Shown here one piece after another: positions 28,909 through 38,189 of a stretch of DNA of 64,000 nt (the stretch's first letter is position 1; each line of letters opens with the position of its first letter). This stretch comes from Nereida ignava. Lineage in GTDB: Bacteria; Pseudomonadota; Alphaproteobacteria; Rhodobacterales; Rhodobacteraceae. A model generated the notes under the pieces. It saw only the letters and a program-made list of their open reading frames with translations, ran no database searches and was not told the DNA's origin. A program made the translations under genes and the position numbers. Location of the stretch: NCBI RefSeq assembly GCF_001049735.1, contig NZ_CVPC01000005.1, forward strand, positions 1-64,000, in the 5' to 3' direction.

Positions 28909-29511
28909 TCAAATGCGCCATTCTTCGCCAGAGCAGATCAGCGACACCTCTGCGGTGTCTTCTACAGAACAGCGCGCAAGCATCTCTGTCACCGTTTGCC
29001 CCACCACAGGGTGGCACCATGTTGGCGCAACGTCCGCGAGCGGCACAAGGACAAACGCCCGCTCGTGCAAACGTGGGTGCGGCAAGATCAATTGGTCCGG
29101 CGCGCGTAGTTTCTGGGTTTCAAGCGGCAGGTTTTGCCAGTGATCAAATGTCGCCAGATCAGGGGCAACCTGTGTTCCAAGCGCCAACAGATCAAGATCA
29201 AGCGTCCGCTGGCCCCACCGCTGCACACGCTGGCGGCCAAAATCGGCTTCTATTTTATGCAACGCCTTCAGCAGAGAGGCTGCTGGCAAATCAGTGAAAA
29301 GCGCCAGCGCGGCGTTGACATAATCAGGGCCCGCCCCCGCCGGAAAGCAAGGCGCTGCGTAAAGACCGCTTTGTTGCACTGGACCCAAAACGCGCGCCAC
29401 TTCGACCGCTGCGCGTTCGATAATCATGCGGCTGGTTTCAGCCTCGGTCTGCATGTTGCTGCCCATGGCAATCAAACACACGGTCGGCTCGGTTTTGGTT
29501 TGTGTCGCCAC
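28909..29511 (-). CDS. folK: 6-hydroxymethyl-7,8-dihydropterin pyrophosphokinase
   Basis: FolK transfers pyrophosphate from ATP to the pterin in folate synthesis. The 200-residue protein has the family motifs LIAMGSNM (about residue 13), [13 protein letters not shown] (ATP/Mg-binding aspartates) and [18 protein letters not shown]. Length is at the upper end of the usual range. It lies upstream of rpoZ on the same strand and is divergent from ispH. Confidence 0.94.
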   Translation of the reverse strand: MATQTKTEPTVCLIAMGSNMQTEAETSRMIIERAAVEVARVLGPVQQSGLYAAPCFPAGAGPDYVNAALALFTDLPAASLLKALHKIEADFGRQRVQRWGQRTLDLDLLALGTQVAPDLATFDHWQNLPLETQKLRAPDQLILPHPRLHERAFVLVPLADVAPTWCHPVVGQTVTEMLARCSVEDTAEVSLICSGEEWRI

Positions 29512-29631
29512 AGTGACGGCCCCTTAACAATTCTTGTCTCTTCTAACGCACACCACAGCAGCATTTTCAATCCGCCCCTAGACGCCACCACCGCAAAACG
29601 CATAGTTTCTGGGCAATCGTTGGAGACCTTC

Positions 29632-30582
29632 ATGACCAAAGCGCCGCTTACTTTATACCTTGCAGCCCCACGCGGCTTTTGCGCCGGCGTGGACCGCGCC
29701 ATTAAGATCGTCGAAATGGCGATCGAGAAATGGGGCGCACCTGTCTATGTTCGCCACGAGATCGTTCACAACAAGTTTGTTGTCGACACCCTGCGCGAGC
29801 AAGGCGCGGTTTTTGTTGAAGAACTGGATGAATGCCCAGATGACAGGCCGGTCATTTTCTCAGCTCACGGAGTGCCAAAGTCAGTGCCTGCCGCCGCCGC
29901 AGCCCGTGAAATGGTGTATGTGGATGCAACCTGCCCACTGGTGAGCAAAGTGCATATCGAAGCACAGCGCCATGCAGACAACGGATTGCAAATGGTCATG
30001 ATCGGTCACGCCGGACACCCCGAAACAGTAGGCACCATGGGACAGCTACCCGACGGTGAGGTGATACTGGTTGAGACTGTCGACGACGTGGCCCGCATCG
30101 ACGTACGCGACCCCGATCAGCTTGCCTTCGTGACCCAAACGACCCTATCGGTCGATGATACCAAAGACATCGTTAAGGCGCTGAACACACGTTTTCCCAA
30201 CATTGTTGGACCACATAAAGAAGACATCTGTTATGCCACGACTAACCGCCAAGAGGCCGTCAAAGCTATGGCGCCGAAATGCGATGCAATGTTGGTGGTG
30301 GGTGCGCCCAATTCCTCGAACAGTCAGCGCCTTGTTGAGGTTGGTCGCAAAGCGGGCTGCACCTATTCCCAACTTGTGATGCGCGCTGAAAACATTGATT
30401 GGCGCGCACTTGAAGGGATTAAGAGCATTGGCATCACCGCAGGTGCATCAGCCCCGGAAGTGCTGATCAACGAGGTCATTGATGCGTTCAAATCACGCTT
30501 TGATGTGACCGTTGAGCAAGTTGTCACGGCAGAAGAAAACGTTGAATTCAAAGTGCCGCGCGTGTTGCGAGAACCTGCATGA
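29632..30582 (+). CDS. ispH: 4-hydroxy-3-methylbut-2-enyl diphosphate reductase
   Basis: IspH forms IPP and DMAPP in the last step of the MEP isoprenoid pathway with a [4Fe-4S] cluster. The 316-residue protein has the three cluster cysteines, in [21 protein letters not shown] and the later AGCTYSQ region, plus PNSSNSQRL. The start [10 protein letters not shown] is chosen because TTGGAGA lies 8 nt upstream and the longer frame overlaps folK. It overlaps the DUF3429 gene by 4 nt. Confidence 0.95.
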   Translation: MTKAPLTLYLAAPRGFCAGVDRAIKIVEMAIEKWGAPVYVRHEIVHNKFVVDTLREQGAVFVEELDECPDDRPVIFSAHGVPKSVPAAAAAREMVYVDATCPLVSKVHIEAQRHADNGLQMVMIGHAGHPETVGTMGQLPDGEVILVETVDDVARIDVRDPDQLAFVTQTTLSVDDTKDIVKALNTRFPNIVGPHKEDICYATTNRQEAVKAMAPKCDAMLVVGAPNSSNSQRLVEVGRKAGCTYSQLVMRAENIDWRALEGIKSIGITAGASAPEVLINEVIDAFKSRFDVTVEQVVTAEENVEFKVPRVLREPA

Positions 30583-31031
30583 TGCAAATCCCGCGTTCTG
30601 CCCTGTTGCTTGGTTTGGCTGGTGTGATCCCGTTTGCTTGGGGTGCGCTGACAACCGTGAACGCCGATCTGCAAATTTGGGGCAGCGTCAACTTAGGCCC
30701 ACGCTTTGTTGGGCCTTACGTGCAGCTTTTCTATGGCTCAGTCATCTTGTCATTCATGTCGGGCGTGCTTTGGGGATTTGCGGCCAAAACAACAGGACGC
30801 ATGGCAACGGCGGGATACGCCCTTTCGGTCATTCCAGCGCTTTGGGCATTTTTCATGACCGGTGGCGGGCCTACGTCTGCGGCGACATCCCTAATCTTCG
30901 GGTTCCTTGGGTTGCTATTGCTTGACTGGTTCTTTTGGCGGCTTGGGTTGGCACCAAGCTGGTGGATGAACTTGCGCGGATTACTGACCGCACTGGTTGT
31001 AGGCTGCCTTGCAGTCGGAGTTTACGCGTGA
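30579..31031 (+). CDS. DUF3429 family membrane protein
   Basis: The 150-residue protein has four to five hydrophobic helices ([16 protein letters not shown], then [26 protein letters not shown] and [14 protein letters not shown]). This fits DUF3429, a family of small inner-membrane proteins without a known role. It is coupled by 4-nt overlaps to ispH and to the following methyltransferase gene. Confidence 0.8.
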   Translation: MMQIPRSALLLGLAGVIPFAWGALTTVNADLQIWGSVNLGPRFVGPYVQLFYGSVILSFMSGVLWGFAAKTTGRMATAGYALSVIPALWAFFMTGGGPTSAATSLIFGFLGLLLLDWFFWRLGLAPSWWMNLRGLLTALVVGCLAVGVYA

Positions 31032-31618
31032 GCGACCCTGAAACGATCGCCACCTACGATGCACGTGCGACGGCCTACGCTGAGCATTTTTCCAACACTG
31101 CGCCCGATGCTGATCTGCAGGCGTTTATTGACGCGCTGCCGGACGGCGGGGACGTTCTTGATCTGGGATGTGGGCCGGCACATTCCGCCGCAATGATGCA
31201 GCGCGCAGGCCTGTGTGTTACCGCATGGGATGCCAGTGCTGAAATGGTGGCATTGGCGCGTCGATTACACGGGATTGAGGCCGAGCAGAAAACGTTTGAT
31301 GCGCTTGAATACCAACAAACCTTTGATGGTGTCTGGGCGAACTTCAGTTTGTTGCACGCCCCACGCCAAGATTTCCGGCGCCACCTTAAGGCCATTCACG
31401 CGGCACTAAAGAATGGTGGCTTGCTGCATCTTGGCCTTAAAACAGGCACAGGCAGCAAGCGCGACACATTGGGGCGGCTTTACACGTTCTTTACCCCTAC
31501 CGAATTGACTGACCACCTGCACAGCACAGGCTTTACGCCAATCGCGTCTCGACAGGGTCGGGAAGTCGGGCTAGCAGGCACAGAAGATCCCTTCATCATC
31601 CTAAGAGCAACGCGCTGA
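31028..31618 (+). CDS. class I SAM-dependent methyltransferase
   Basis: The 196-residue protein has the SAM-binding motif [12 protein letters not shown] near residue 42 and a [13 protein letters not shown] block, with a C-terminal region typical of small-molecule methyltransferases. The substrate is unknown. The start is the GTG at 31028, which overlaps the DUF3429 stop (GTGA); an ATG frame about 90 nt upstream would lie within DUF3429. It is followed 1 nt later by rnhA. Confidence 0.85.
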   Translation: MSDPETIATYDARATAYAEHFSNTAPDADLQAFIDALPDGGDVLDLGCGPAHSAAMMQRAGLCVTAWDASAEMVALARRLHGIEAEQKTFDALEYQQTFDGVWANFSLLHAPRQDFRRHLKAIHAALKNGGLLHLGLKTGTGSKRDTLGRLYTFFTPTELTDHLHSTGFTPIASRQGREVGLAGTEDPFIILRATR

Positions 31619-31619
31619 T

Positions 31620-32078
31620 ATGGCCCAAATCTATGCATATACGGACGGCGCGTGCAGCGGAAACCCTGGCCCTGGCGGATGGGGGGCGATCCTTATCGCC
31701 AAAGACGGTGACACGGTGCTGAAAGAACGCGAGTTGAAGGGTGGTGAAGCGCAGACCACCAACAACCGCATGGAGCTTTTAGCAGCCATTCATTCACTTG
31801 AAGCGCTAGAGCGGCCCGCCGTGGTCACGGTGGTCACGGACAGTGCCTATGTGAAGGGTGGCATCACCGAATGGATACACGGTTGGAAACGTCGCGGCTG
31901 GAAAACTGCCGCGAAAAAGCCCGTGAAAAATGTCGAACTGTGGCAGCGCCTTGATGAAGCAGCCGCCCGGCATTCAGTGACTTGGGAGTGGGTCAAAGGC
32001 CACGCAGGGCACCCTGAAAACGAGCGCGCAGATGAGCTTGCCCGCGCAGGCATGGAGCCGTTCAAGCAGCGCAGCTAA
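31620..32078 (+). CDS. rnhA: ribonuclease HI
   Basis: RNase HI removes the RNA strand of RNA-DNA hybrids. The 152-residue protein carries all catalytic acids: [16 protein letters not shown], the [10 protein letters not shown] glutamate, [10 protein letters not shown] and [15 protein letters not shown]. It is the last gene of the ispH-DUF3429-methyltransferase-rnhA run. Confidence 0.96.
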   Translation: MAQIYAYTDGACSGNPGPGGWGAILIAKDGDTVLKERELKGGEAQTTNNRMELLAAIHSLEALERPAVVTVVTDSAYVKGGITEWIHGWKRRGWKTAAKKPVKNVELWQRLDEAAARHSVTWEWVKGHAGHPENERADELARAGMEPFKQRS

Positions 32079-32092
32079 ACTTTGGCCAAGTA

Positions 32093-32332
32093 TTACCTAC
32101 GCCAATGCCACGGGACAATCACCAGCGCGCCAATGCTTGAAACAATCGCATTCACGCCCGGGCTGCCGAAGCTGACACCAAACATGACCCGCAGCATGAA
32201 AAATGCCACCGTCCCGCCGATACAAATGATGATAGAAGGCACATAGCCGTTGTGCGTAAAGCCTGACTTTTCGGCGATATACCCAACGACACACGCAATA
32301 AACAAAGACCCGAAAAAGGCAAAAAACGCCAT
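32093..32332 (-). CDS. small GlsB/YeaQ/YmgE-like membrane protein
   Basis: The 79-residue protein has three hydrophobic segments (FFGSLFIACVVGYIAEKSG, then YVPSIIICIGGTVAFFMLRVMFG and a C-terminal IGALVIVPW). The layout fits the transglycosylase-associated (YeaQ/YmgE) family of small envelope stress proteins, but similarity is loose. It starts right after the fmt stop. Confidence 0.65.
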   Translation of the reverse strand: MAFFAFFGSLFIACVVGYIAEKSGFTHNGYVPSIIICIGGTVAFFMLRVMFGVSFGSPGVNAIVSSIGALVIVPWHWRR

Positions 32333-32333
32333 A

Positions 32334-33245
32334 CTAGCTCCCTAATGACGAGGGAAGCGGCTTCCCTCGTAAGAACTCATCCACATCTTGCGCTGACTTG
32401 CCAGCCCTTTGCGCCCGACCGATCTGTACGGCCCCCTCACCGCAGGCAACTGTAAAGCCCCCAAGCACCTGACCGGCTTGCGCGGTATCGCGAGCGTCAT
32501 CAGCAACACGGCTTTCCAACAGCTTCACACGCACACCATCCGCCATGGTCCACGCACCGGGAAACGGCGATAGGCCACGGATTTGGCGATCAATCTCGAT
32601 CGCGGTTTTGGACCAATCAATCTCCGCCTCTGCTTTGTCGATTTTATGGGCGTAGGTCACGCCATCCTCGGGCTGTGGCGTCGGGATTAAATCATCAAGT
32701 TGAGCGAGCGCACTTACGATGGCCTGCGCACCGATGTCTGATAAACGATCGTGCAGCGCGCCAGTCGTTTCACCAGCAGCAATAGGTGTCTCGTGCCGCG
32801 ACAACACAGGCCCTGTATCAAGCCCCGCTTCCATCTGCATAATGCACACACCGGTCTGCGCATCACCGGCCATAATCGCGCGGTGAATTGGGGCAGCACC
32901 CCGCCAACGGGGCAGCAGACTCGCGTGGATGTTCAGACATCCTTTTTCAGGCGCATCCAGCACGGCCTGCGGCAGGATCAAACCGTAGGCAACCACCACG
33001 GCAACCTCTGCCTGATGCGCTGCAAACTCGGCTTGGGCCTCGGGCGTGCGAAGGCTTACGGGATGATAAACAGGCAATCCCAAGGCGTCGGCCCGTGCGT
33101 GAACCGGTGTGGGGCGGTCTTTTTTACCGCGCCCCGCGGGACGAGGCGGCTGACAATAAACGGCTGCAATCTCGTGTCCTGCATCTACCAACGCATCCAG
33201 AATAGGCACAGAAAAGTCTGGCGTGCCCATAAATACAATACGCAT
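32334..33245 (-). CDS. fmt: methionyl-tRNA formyltransferase
   Basis: Fmt formylates initiator Met-tRNA. The 303-residue protein begins with [14 protein letters not shown] and has the catalytic [16 protein letters not shown] block and the DTGPVL segment, followed by the C-terminal tRNA-binding domain. It lies 3 nt after a deformylase-like gene; fmt and def are the classic pair for N-terminal formyl-Met processing. Confidence 0.96.
   Translation of the reverse strand: MRIVFMGTPDFSVPILDALVDAGHEIAAVYCQPPRPAGRGKKDRPTPVHARADALGLPVYHPVSLRTPEAQAEFAAHQAEVAVVVAYGLILPQAVLDAPEKGCLNIHASLLPRWRGAAPIHRAIMAGDAQTGVCIMQMEAGLDTGPVLSRHETPIAAGETTGALHDRLSDIGAQAIVSALAQLDDLIPTPQPEDGVTYAHKIDKAEAEIDWSKTAIEIDRQIRGLSPFPGAWTMADGVRVKLLESRVADDARDTAQAGQVLGGFTVACGEGAVQIGRAQRAGKSAQDVDEFLRGKPLPSSLGS
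32348..32370. other. perfect hairpin overlapping the fmt 3' end
   Basis: ACGAGGGAA and TTCCCTCGT form a 9-bp perfect stem with a 5-nt loop. It lies within the last codons of fmt, just before the small membrane-protein gene. There is no T run, so it is not a standard terminator; it may stabilise the fmt mRNA end or tune expression of the next gene. Confidence 0.5.
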
Positions 33246-33248
33246 GGC

Positions 33249-33752
33249 TTACCCCTTTTGAGCTTTGAGCGACTTCTTGATCAGCATATCGCGCTTGGGC
33301 CGTGACAAGCGGTGAATAAAGAGCCTGCCTGCAAGGTGATCAATCTGGTGCTGAACAGATGTGGCCCACACATCGACCAAGTCACGCTCTTGCGCCACGC
33401 CGTCGCGGTCAAGATATGCAACTGTCACAGCGCGCGGGCGCTTCACCACGGCACTTACAAAAGGCAAATTCGGACTGGCCTCTTCGTGCTCACGCAGCAC
33501 GCCACTGGCTGCAACAATACGCGGGTTTGCCATGCAAATCGCTTGGCCACGTTTGTCACTCGCATCAACAACGGCGAGGGCCTGCATCACACCAATTTGT
33601 GGCCCCGCAAGACCAACGCCGGGCATTGCGTCCATTGTCTCGATCATGTCGTCCCAGATGCGGCGGGTCTGATCGGTTACAGCCTCAACAGCGGCGGCTT
33701 TGGTCAGCAAGCGGCGGTCAGGCCACATAACAAACGGACGGATCTGCGCCAT
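33249..33752 (-). CDS. peptide-deformylase-like protein lacking key active-site residues
   Basis: The 167-residue protein has the deformylase fold: motif 1 GVGLAGPQIG (residues 45-54) is nearly intact. Motif 2, normally EGCLS with the metal-ligand cysteine, reads EHEEASP (88-94). Motif 3, normally HExxH, reads HQIDH (135-139), so the catalytic glutamate is glutamine. A normal deformylase activity is therefore unlikely; a binding or regulatory role, or a different metal chemistry, is possible. A complete deformylase gene lies 9 nt upstream on the same strand, so this is probably a diverged tandem duplicate. Nothing in the reading frame looks broken. Confidence 0.85.
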   Translation of the reverse strand: MAQIRPFVMWPDRRLLTKAAAVEAVTDQTRRIWDDMIETMDAMPGVGLAGPQIGVMQALAVVDASDKRGQAICMANPRIVAASGVLREHEEASPNLPFVSAVVKRPRAVTVAYLDRDGVAQERDLVDVWATSVQHQIDHLAGRLFIHRLSRPKRDMLIKKSLKAQKG

Positions 33753-33761
33753 GTCTGGTCT

Positions 33762-34283
33762 CTACCCCCGCGCCAATTCGCGCTTAAGCTTTTGCATCTT
33801 ACGGGTAATCATTTGCCGTTTGAGGGGGCGCAGGTAATCGATGAACAGCTTGCCGTCCAAGTGATCAATCTCGTGCTGAACACAAGTTGCCCATAGACCG
33901 TCAAATTCTTCTTCGTGGGTCTGCCCGTCAAGACCAAGCCAACGCACAGTCACAACCGCAGGGCGCTCAACTTCGGCGTATTGCTCGGGGATCGACAAGC
34001 AGCCTTCGTCGTAGACACCAACATCATCGCTTTCGGCGATCACTTCGGGGTTCATCATTACCAGCGGCCGCGGTTCTTCACCCTCTTCTTTGACGCAATC
34101 CAGAACAATAATCCGCTGCAGCACACCAATTTGGTTGGCAGCAAGGCCAATGCCCGGGGCGTCATACATCGTCTCAAGCATATCATCGGCGAGCTTGCGC
34201 AGCTTATCAGTGACGGCCTCAATTGGCTCTGCCACTTTCTTAAGACGGGGATCAGGATGGATCAGGATGGGTAAAATGCTCAT
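33762..34283 (-). CDS. def: peptide deformylase
   Basis: It removes the formyl group from nascent proteins. All three motifs are canonical: GIGLAANQIG, EGCLSIP with the metal-ligand cysteine, and HEIDHLDG. The 173-residue length is normal. The start MSILPILIHPDPRL is chosen by homology; in-frame starts up to 13 codons upstream exist and none has a good ribosome site. It heads the def, def-like, fmt run. Confidence 0.95.
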   Translation of the reverse strand: MSILPILIHPDPRLKKVAEPIEAVTDKLRKLADDMLETMYDAPGIGLAANQIGVLQRIIVLDCVKEEGEEPRPLVMMNPEVIAESDDVGVYDEGCLSIPEQYAEVERPAVVTVRWLGLDGQTHEEEFDGLWATCVQHEIDHLDGKLFIDYLRPLKRQMITRKMQKLKRELARG

Positions 34284-34393
34284 GTGCGGCACATAAGACA
34301 TCGCCGCTTTGCTTGCAATCACCCCGCAGGCAATACAATCACGGTGGGCGCGGCTAACACTGCCAGTGTTATATGTAATCCGGAGAGACCCCC

Positions 34394-35575
34394 ATGAGCT
34401 TTGACGAAATCATCGACCGCCGCGGCACCCATTCAGTGAAGTGGGACATGATGGAAAGCATCTATGGCGTTTCTGCTGATGAAGGCCTTTCGATGTGGGT
34501 GGCAGACATGGATTTTGCGGCGCCCCAGTGCATCCAAGACGCCATCCAGAATATGCGTGACCACGAGGTATACGGCTATTTCGGGGATGACAGTAAATAT
34601 ACAGCCGCCATTCAATGGTGGATGAAAAATCGCCACGGCTGGGACGTACAACCCGAGTGGATTTTCACGACCCACGGGTTGGTCAACGGTACCGCCATGT
34701 GTGTGGATGCCTTTACAAACGAAGGCGATGCGGTGGTTCTGTTCACCCCCGTCTACCACGCCTTTGCCCGCGTCATCAAAGCCGCAGGGCGGACAGTAAC
34801 CGAACTTGAATTGACCCAAACGGATGGGAAATACACCCTTGATTTCGACGCATTTGAGGGGGCGATGACGGGGCGCGAAACCATGATGATGCTCTGCTCA
34901 CCGCATAATCCCAGCGGACGGGTCTGGACGCATCAAGAGCTGACAGACATCGCGCATTTCGCCAAACGTCACGACTTGATCGTGGTCAGCGACGAAATTC
35001 ACCACGATCTTATTTTGTCACCAGACGCCCAGCACATCCCCTATCAACACATCGCCCATGAAACAGATACTGTCGCGCGCACGGTTATGATGACGGCGAC
35101 AACAAAGACCTTCAACATCGCAGGATCCCACTCGGGCAATGTAATCATTGAAGATGCCTCGTTACGCGCAAAATTTGCCGCGCGCATGGCCGCACTTGGT
35201 ATTTCAGCAAACAGCTTTGGCCTGTTTATGGCGACTGCCGCCTACTCACCGGAGGGGGCGAAATGGGTCGATGAAGTTTGTGCCTATATTGCCGAGAACG
35301 CCCGTATTTTCGACGAGGGCATCAACGCAATTCCGGGGCTAAAATCCATGCCCCTTGAAAGCACATATCTGGCTTGGGTAGATTTTTCAGGCACGGGAAT
35401 GACCCGCGAGGAGTTCACCAAACGGACCCAAGACGTGGCAAAGATTGCTGCCAATCATGGACCTACTTTTGGTAAGGGCGGCGAGAATTTCTTACGCTTC
35501 AACATCGCTTGTCCGCGCAGCACGGTGCATGACGCAGTCGCACGGATGCAGCGCGCGTTCAGCGACCTTCAGTAG
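34394..35575 (+). CDS. patB: PatB/MalY-type pyridoxal-phosphate aminotransferase (cystathionine beta-lyase-like)
   Basis: The 393-residue fold-type I PLP enzyme resembles PatB/MalY C-S lyases, which cleave cystathionine or cysteine conjugates. Seen in sequence are the N-terminal RRGTHSVKWD block, CSPHNPSGRVW, the VSDEIHHDL aspartate, and the PLP lysine in TATTKTFNIAGSH. The AT-richer spacer ahead has GGAGAGACC 5 nt before the ATG. A standard aminotransferase role is the alternative. It converges on cobM. Confidence 0.85.
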   Translation: MSFDEIIDRRGTHSVKWDMMESIYGVSADEGLSMWVADMDFAAPQCIQDAIQNMRDHEVYGYFGDDSKYTAAIQWWMKNRHGWDVQPEWIFTTHGLVNGTAMCVDAFTNEGDAVVLFTPVYHAFARVIKAAGRTVTELELTQTDGKYTLDFDAFEGAMTGRETMMMLCSPHNPSGRVWTHQELTDIAHFAKRHDLIVVSDEIHHDLILSPDAQHIPYQHIAHETDTVARTVMMTATTKTFNIAGSHSGNVIIEDASLRAKFAARMAALGISANSFGLFMATAAYSPEGAKWVDEVCAYIAENARIFDEGINAIPGLKSMPLESTYLAWVDFSGTGMTREEFTKRTQDVAKIAANHGPTFGKGGENFLRFNIACPRSTVHDAVARMQRAFSDLQ

Positions 35576-35598
35576 AAAATGACGCGCAGTGCGCCCGA

Positions 35599-36366
35599 TC
35601 AGGTTTTGACCTTCGGGCGCAGCACATGCGGTGTGGCTGGATCGTAAAGCGCGCTGTCTTTAAAGTCTTTGACCTCGCCCAACACGGGGCCCACCATGAT
35701 CAACGCAGTGCGCGTGATTTTTGCAGCACGGACTTTTTCACGGATGTCTGACAGCGTGCCACGGATAAACAACTGATCCGGCCAACTGGCGCGGTAAGCA
35801 ACAACCACAGGGCAATCTTCACCGTAGTATGGGATCAACTGGCGCTCAATTTCGCGTAGGTTACGAATTGCCAAATGGATCGCAAGAGTTGTACCCGTTT
35901 TGGCAAAATTCTCGAGCGTTTCACCTGCTGGCATCGATGTTGATTTCATCGACATCCGCGTCAGCACGATAGATTGACCAATCTCAGGGATGGTCAGTTC
36001 TTGTCCAAGAGCCGCCGCCGCCGCCGCGTATGCAGGCACACCGGGGATGATCTCATAATCAATACCGTCACGACGCAACAACCGGATTTGTTCTGCGATT
36101 GCGCCGTAAAGCGACGGATCACCAGAATGAACGCGCGCCACATCTTGACCCGCTTTATGCGCTGTCAGAATTTCAGCGTGCGTGTCCTCAAGGGTCATTG
36201 GAGCAGTGTCCATAACGCGGGCATCCGCAGGTGCTTCACCCACAACGGCTTCGGGCACCAAAGAACCGGCATAAAGGCACACAGGGCACCGGCTGATGAT
36301 ACGCTGCGCCTTCAGGGTCAACAGATCGGGATCACCGGGACCTGCCCCAATAAAATAAACGGTCAT
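35599..36366 (-). CDS. cobM: precorrin-4 C11-methyltransferase
   Basis: CobM methylates C11 of precorrin-4 to give precorrin-5. The 255-residue protein opens with the tetrapyrrole methylase signature VYFIGAGPGDPDLLTLKA and has VHSGDPSLYGA and the PGVPAYAAAAAALG segment typical of CobM/CbiF. It is the last gene of the seven-gene minus-strand cobalamin operon and overlaps cobJ by 4 nt. Confidence 0.94.
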   Translation of the reverse strand: MTVYFIGAGPGDPDLLTLKAQRIISRCPVCLYAGSLVPEAVVGEAPADARVMDTAPMTLEDTHAEILTAHKAGQDVARVHSGDPSLYGAIAEQIRLLRRDGIDYEIIPGVPAYAAAAAALGQELTIPEIGQSIVLTRMSMKSTSMPAGETLENFAKTGTTLAIHLAIRNLREIERQLIPYYGEDCPVVVAYRASWPDQLFIRGTLSDIREKVRAAKITRTALIMVGPVLGEVKDFKDSALYDPATPHVLRPKVKT

Positions 36367-38189
36367 GACAGATCTCCATCGATTTTGCGTGCGTAACCTC
36401 GCGGCGTGTACATGCGCGGACCTTCACCCAATTGGGCGAGTTTTGAATGGCTTGAACCGACCAAGACAACTGTCAGCATGTCCACCTCATCTACCTCCAG
36501 ATCAGCAAGATTGCGGTAGCGAATATGTTCTTCTGGGCGACCCAAAGACGATGCCAGCATCACTGGCGTTGTGGCCGGGCGGTGCTTAAGCAAAATGTCA
36601 CGGGCTTCGGCCAACAAAGTGCGGCGGCGCATTGAAACGGGGTTGTAGAATGCAATCACAAAATCGCCCTCAGCCGCCGCATGCAAACGCTTCACGATAT
36701 CTTCGCGCGGGGTCAGCAAATCTGACAGGCTAATCGCGCAGAAATCATGCCCAAGGGGTGCACCGGCACGCGCTGCCGCACCCTGCAAAGCCGACACACC
36801 GGGCGAGCAGACCACATCAACACGTTTGGCCGCATCACTCACCCCAAGCGCATCTGCGTCGCGGTCCAGCAATTCAAACACCAGCGCGCCCATGGCGTAA
36901 ATGCCCGCATCGCCCGAACAGACCAGCGCAACATTCAGCCCCTTCGCGGCTTGTTCCAGCGCATAGCGACAGCGATCTTCCTCACCCCCCAACGGGAAGT
37001 CAGAGCGCGCTTTACCGGCCGCCAACGGACCCAGCAAATCAATGTAAAGACCATAGCCAACCAGCTCTTCCGCGTCGGCCACGAGACGGCTGACCTCAGG
37101 GGTGCGCCAAGTGGCTTGCCCCGGTCCAATACCCACAATCGACAAACGCCCGCGTGAGCGGCCACGCATCTCAGTCAGCGGTTGCGCCAGTTCTGCCACA
37201 GCGCATGTGGCGTTAGCTGTTTTACGCTTTTCTACACGCAAAGTGGCATCTGGCCCCGCTTGCGCAAGGGCTGCGCCTTCTGAAACGCCGTGGCACCCGA
37301 CTTCGGCAAAAACCACATTAGACGGGTTAGCCAACCGAGGTGTCTCAGCTTCAAGGGTTGCCGCATCAAACACGCGGAAGGGCACACCAAGCTGTGCTGC
37401 AAGCTGGTTCATCGCCGGCTCATCCCCCTTCAAATCAAGCGAGCTAACAGAGTGGATCGCACCGGCTGCAATGCCCGCATCCGCAAGTGTTTGAGAAACC
37501 AGCTCAGCCAATTCCGCAGGGTCAGCATTGCGCGCGCAACCCACACCCAATGCAAACAATTGGGGGTGAAACACCAAATGATCTGGCCCACCTTTTACGT
37601 CAGCGGTTGTGCAGGAAATACGAAGGCCGTCCCCTTTGGGCAAATCAGCAAGCCACGTTGCATCAGCGGCTGCGTCTCCGGAAATAGTAGCGCCCCCGCC
37701 CGCAAGCAGACCTGCCATAGCGGCTTTTGCATCTTCGGGGTTTGCCAAGCGCCAACCAACTGGCGGTTCATCAAGCGACACACCAAGCGACACATCACCT
37801 GCGGTCGTCACTGCAGCTGTCGCCCCAAGAGCCGCTGAAATTTCGCGCGCAATCCGGTTGGCACCGCGGTGCCCACCAAGCAAAGGCACAACAACAGCCC
37901 CATCATCAGAAACGGACACAACCGGCGGCTCTGATGTTTTGTCGCCCAACAAAGGCGCCACACCGCGGATCAAGATTCCGCTGGCACAAACACCCACAAT
38001 CGGCGTGCCTGCCGCAAATAAATCGCGCGCATGGTCAAGTGCATTCGCAAAGAACACGTCAGCCTTCGCGACACGACCCTCGCGGCCATGCACCTGTGCG
38101 CCAATCGCCTTGGCAACACGGTGCGCTGTGGCCTCACCAGATGCAGACAGCGCCAACACAACAGGCGACTTAGGGGAAGTTAGAGCCAT
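36363..38189 (-). CDS. cobJ: CbiG-CobJ fusion: cobalt-precorrin-5A hydrolase-like domain plus precorrin-3B C17-methyltransferase
   Basis: The 608-residue protein has two parts. Residues 1 to about 330 match CbiG, with the N-terminal VPLLGGHRGANR block and a C-terminal CobE/CbiG segment FAEVGCHGVSEGAAL. Residues from about 345 match CobJ: GIGPGQATWRTPEV, GYGLYIDLLGP, and CSGDAGIYAMG. CobJ performs the ring-contracting methylation at C17. CbiG removes the two-carbon fragment after ring contraction in the anaerobic pathway, while CobE is the related protein of aerobic producers. The fusion is known in some Rhodobacterales. It overlaps cobI by 10 nt. Confidence 0.9.
   Translation of the reverse strand: MALTSPKSPVVLALSASGEATAHRVAKAIGAQVHGREGRVAKADVFFANALDHARDLFAAGTPIVGVCASGILIRGVAPLLGDKTSEPPVVSVSDDGAVVVPLLGGHRGANRIAREISAALGATAAVTTAGDVSLGVSLDEPPVGWRLANPEDAKAAMAGLLAGGGATISGDAAADATWLADLPKGDGLRISCTTADVKGGPDHLVFHPQLFALGVGCARNADPAELAELVSQTLADAGIAAGAIHSVSSLDLKGDEPAMNQLAAQLGVPFRVFDAATLEAETPRLANPSNVVFAEVGCHGVSEGAALAQAGPDATLRVEKRKTANATCAVAELAQPLTEMRGRSRGRLSIVGIGPGQATWRTPEVSRLVADAEELVGYGLYIDLLGPLAAGKARSDFPLGGEEDRCRYALEQAAKGLNVALVCSGDAGIYAMGALVFELLDRDADALGVSDAAKRVDVVCSPGVSALQGAAARAGAPLGHDFCAISLSDLLTPREDIVKRLHAAAEGDFVIAFYNPVSMRRRTLLAEARDILLKHRPATTPVMLASSLGRPEEHIRYRNLADLEVDEVDMLTVVLVGSSHSKLAQLGEGPRMYTPRGYARKIDGDLS

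Noticed and set aside
36001-36030. GCC-rich short repeat inside cobM as a possible tandem repeat
   Set aside because: It encodes an alanine run in the conserved PGVPAYAAAAAALG block and is ordinary coding sequence.
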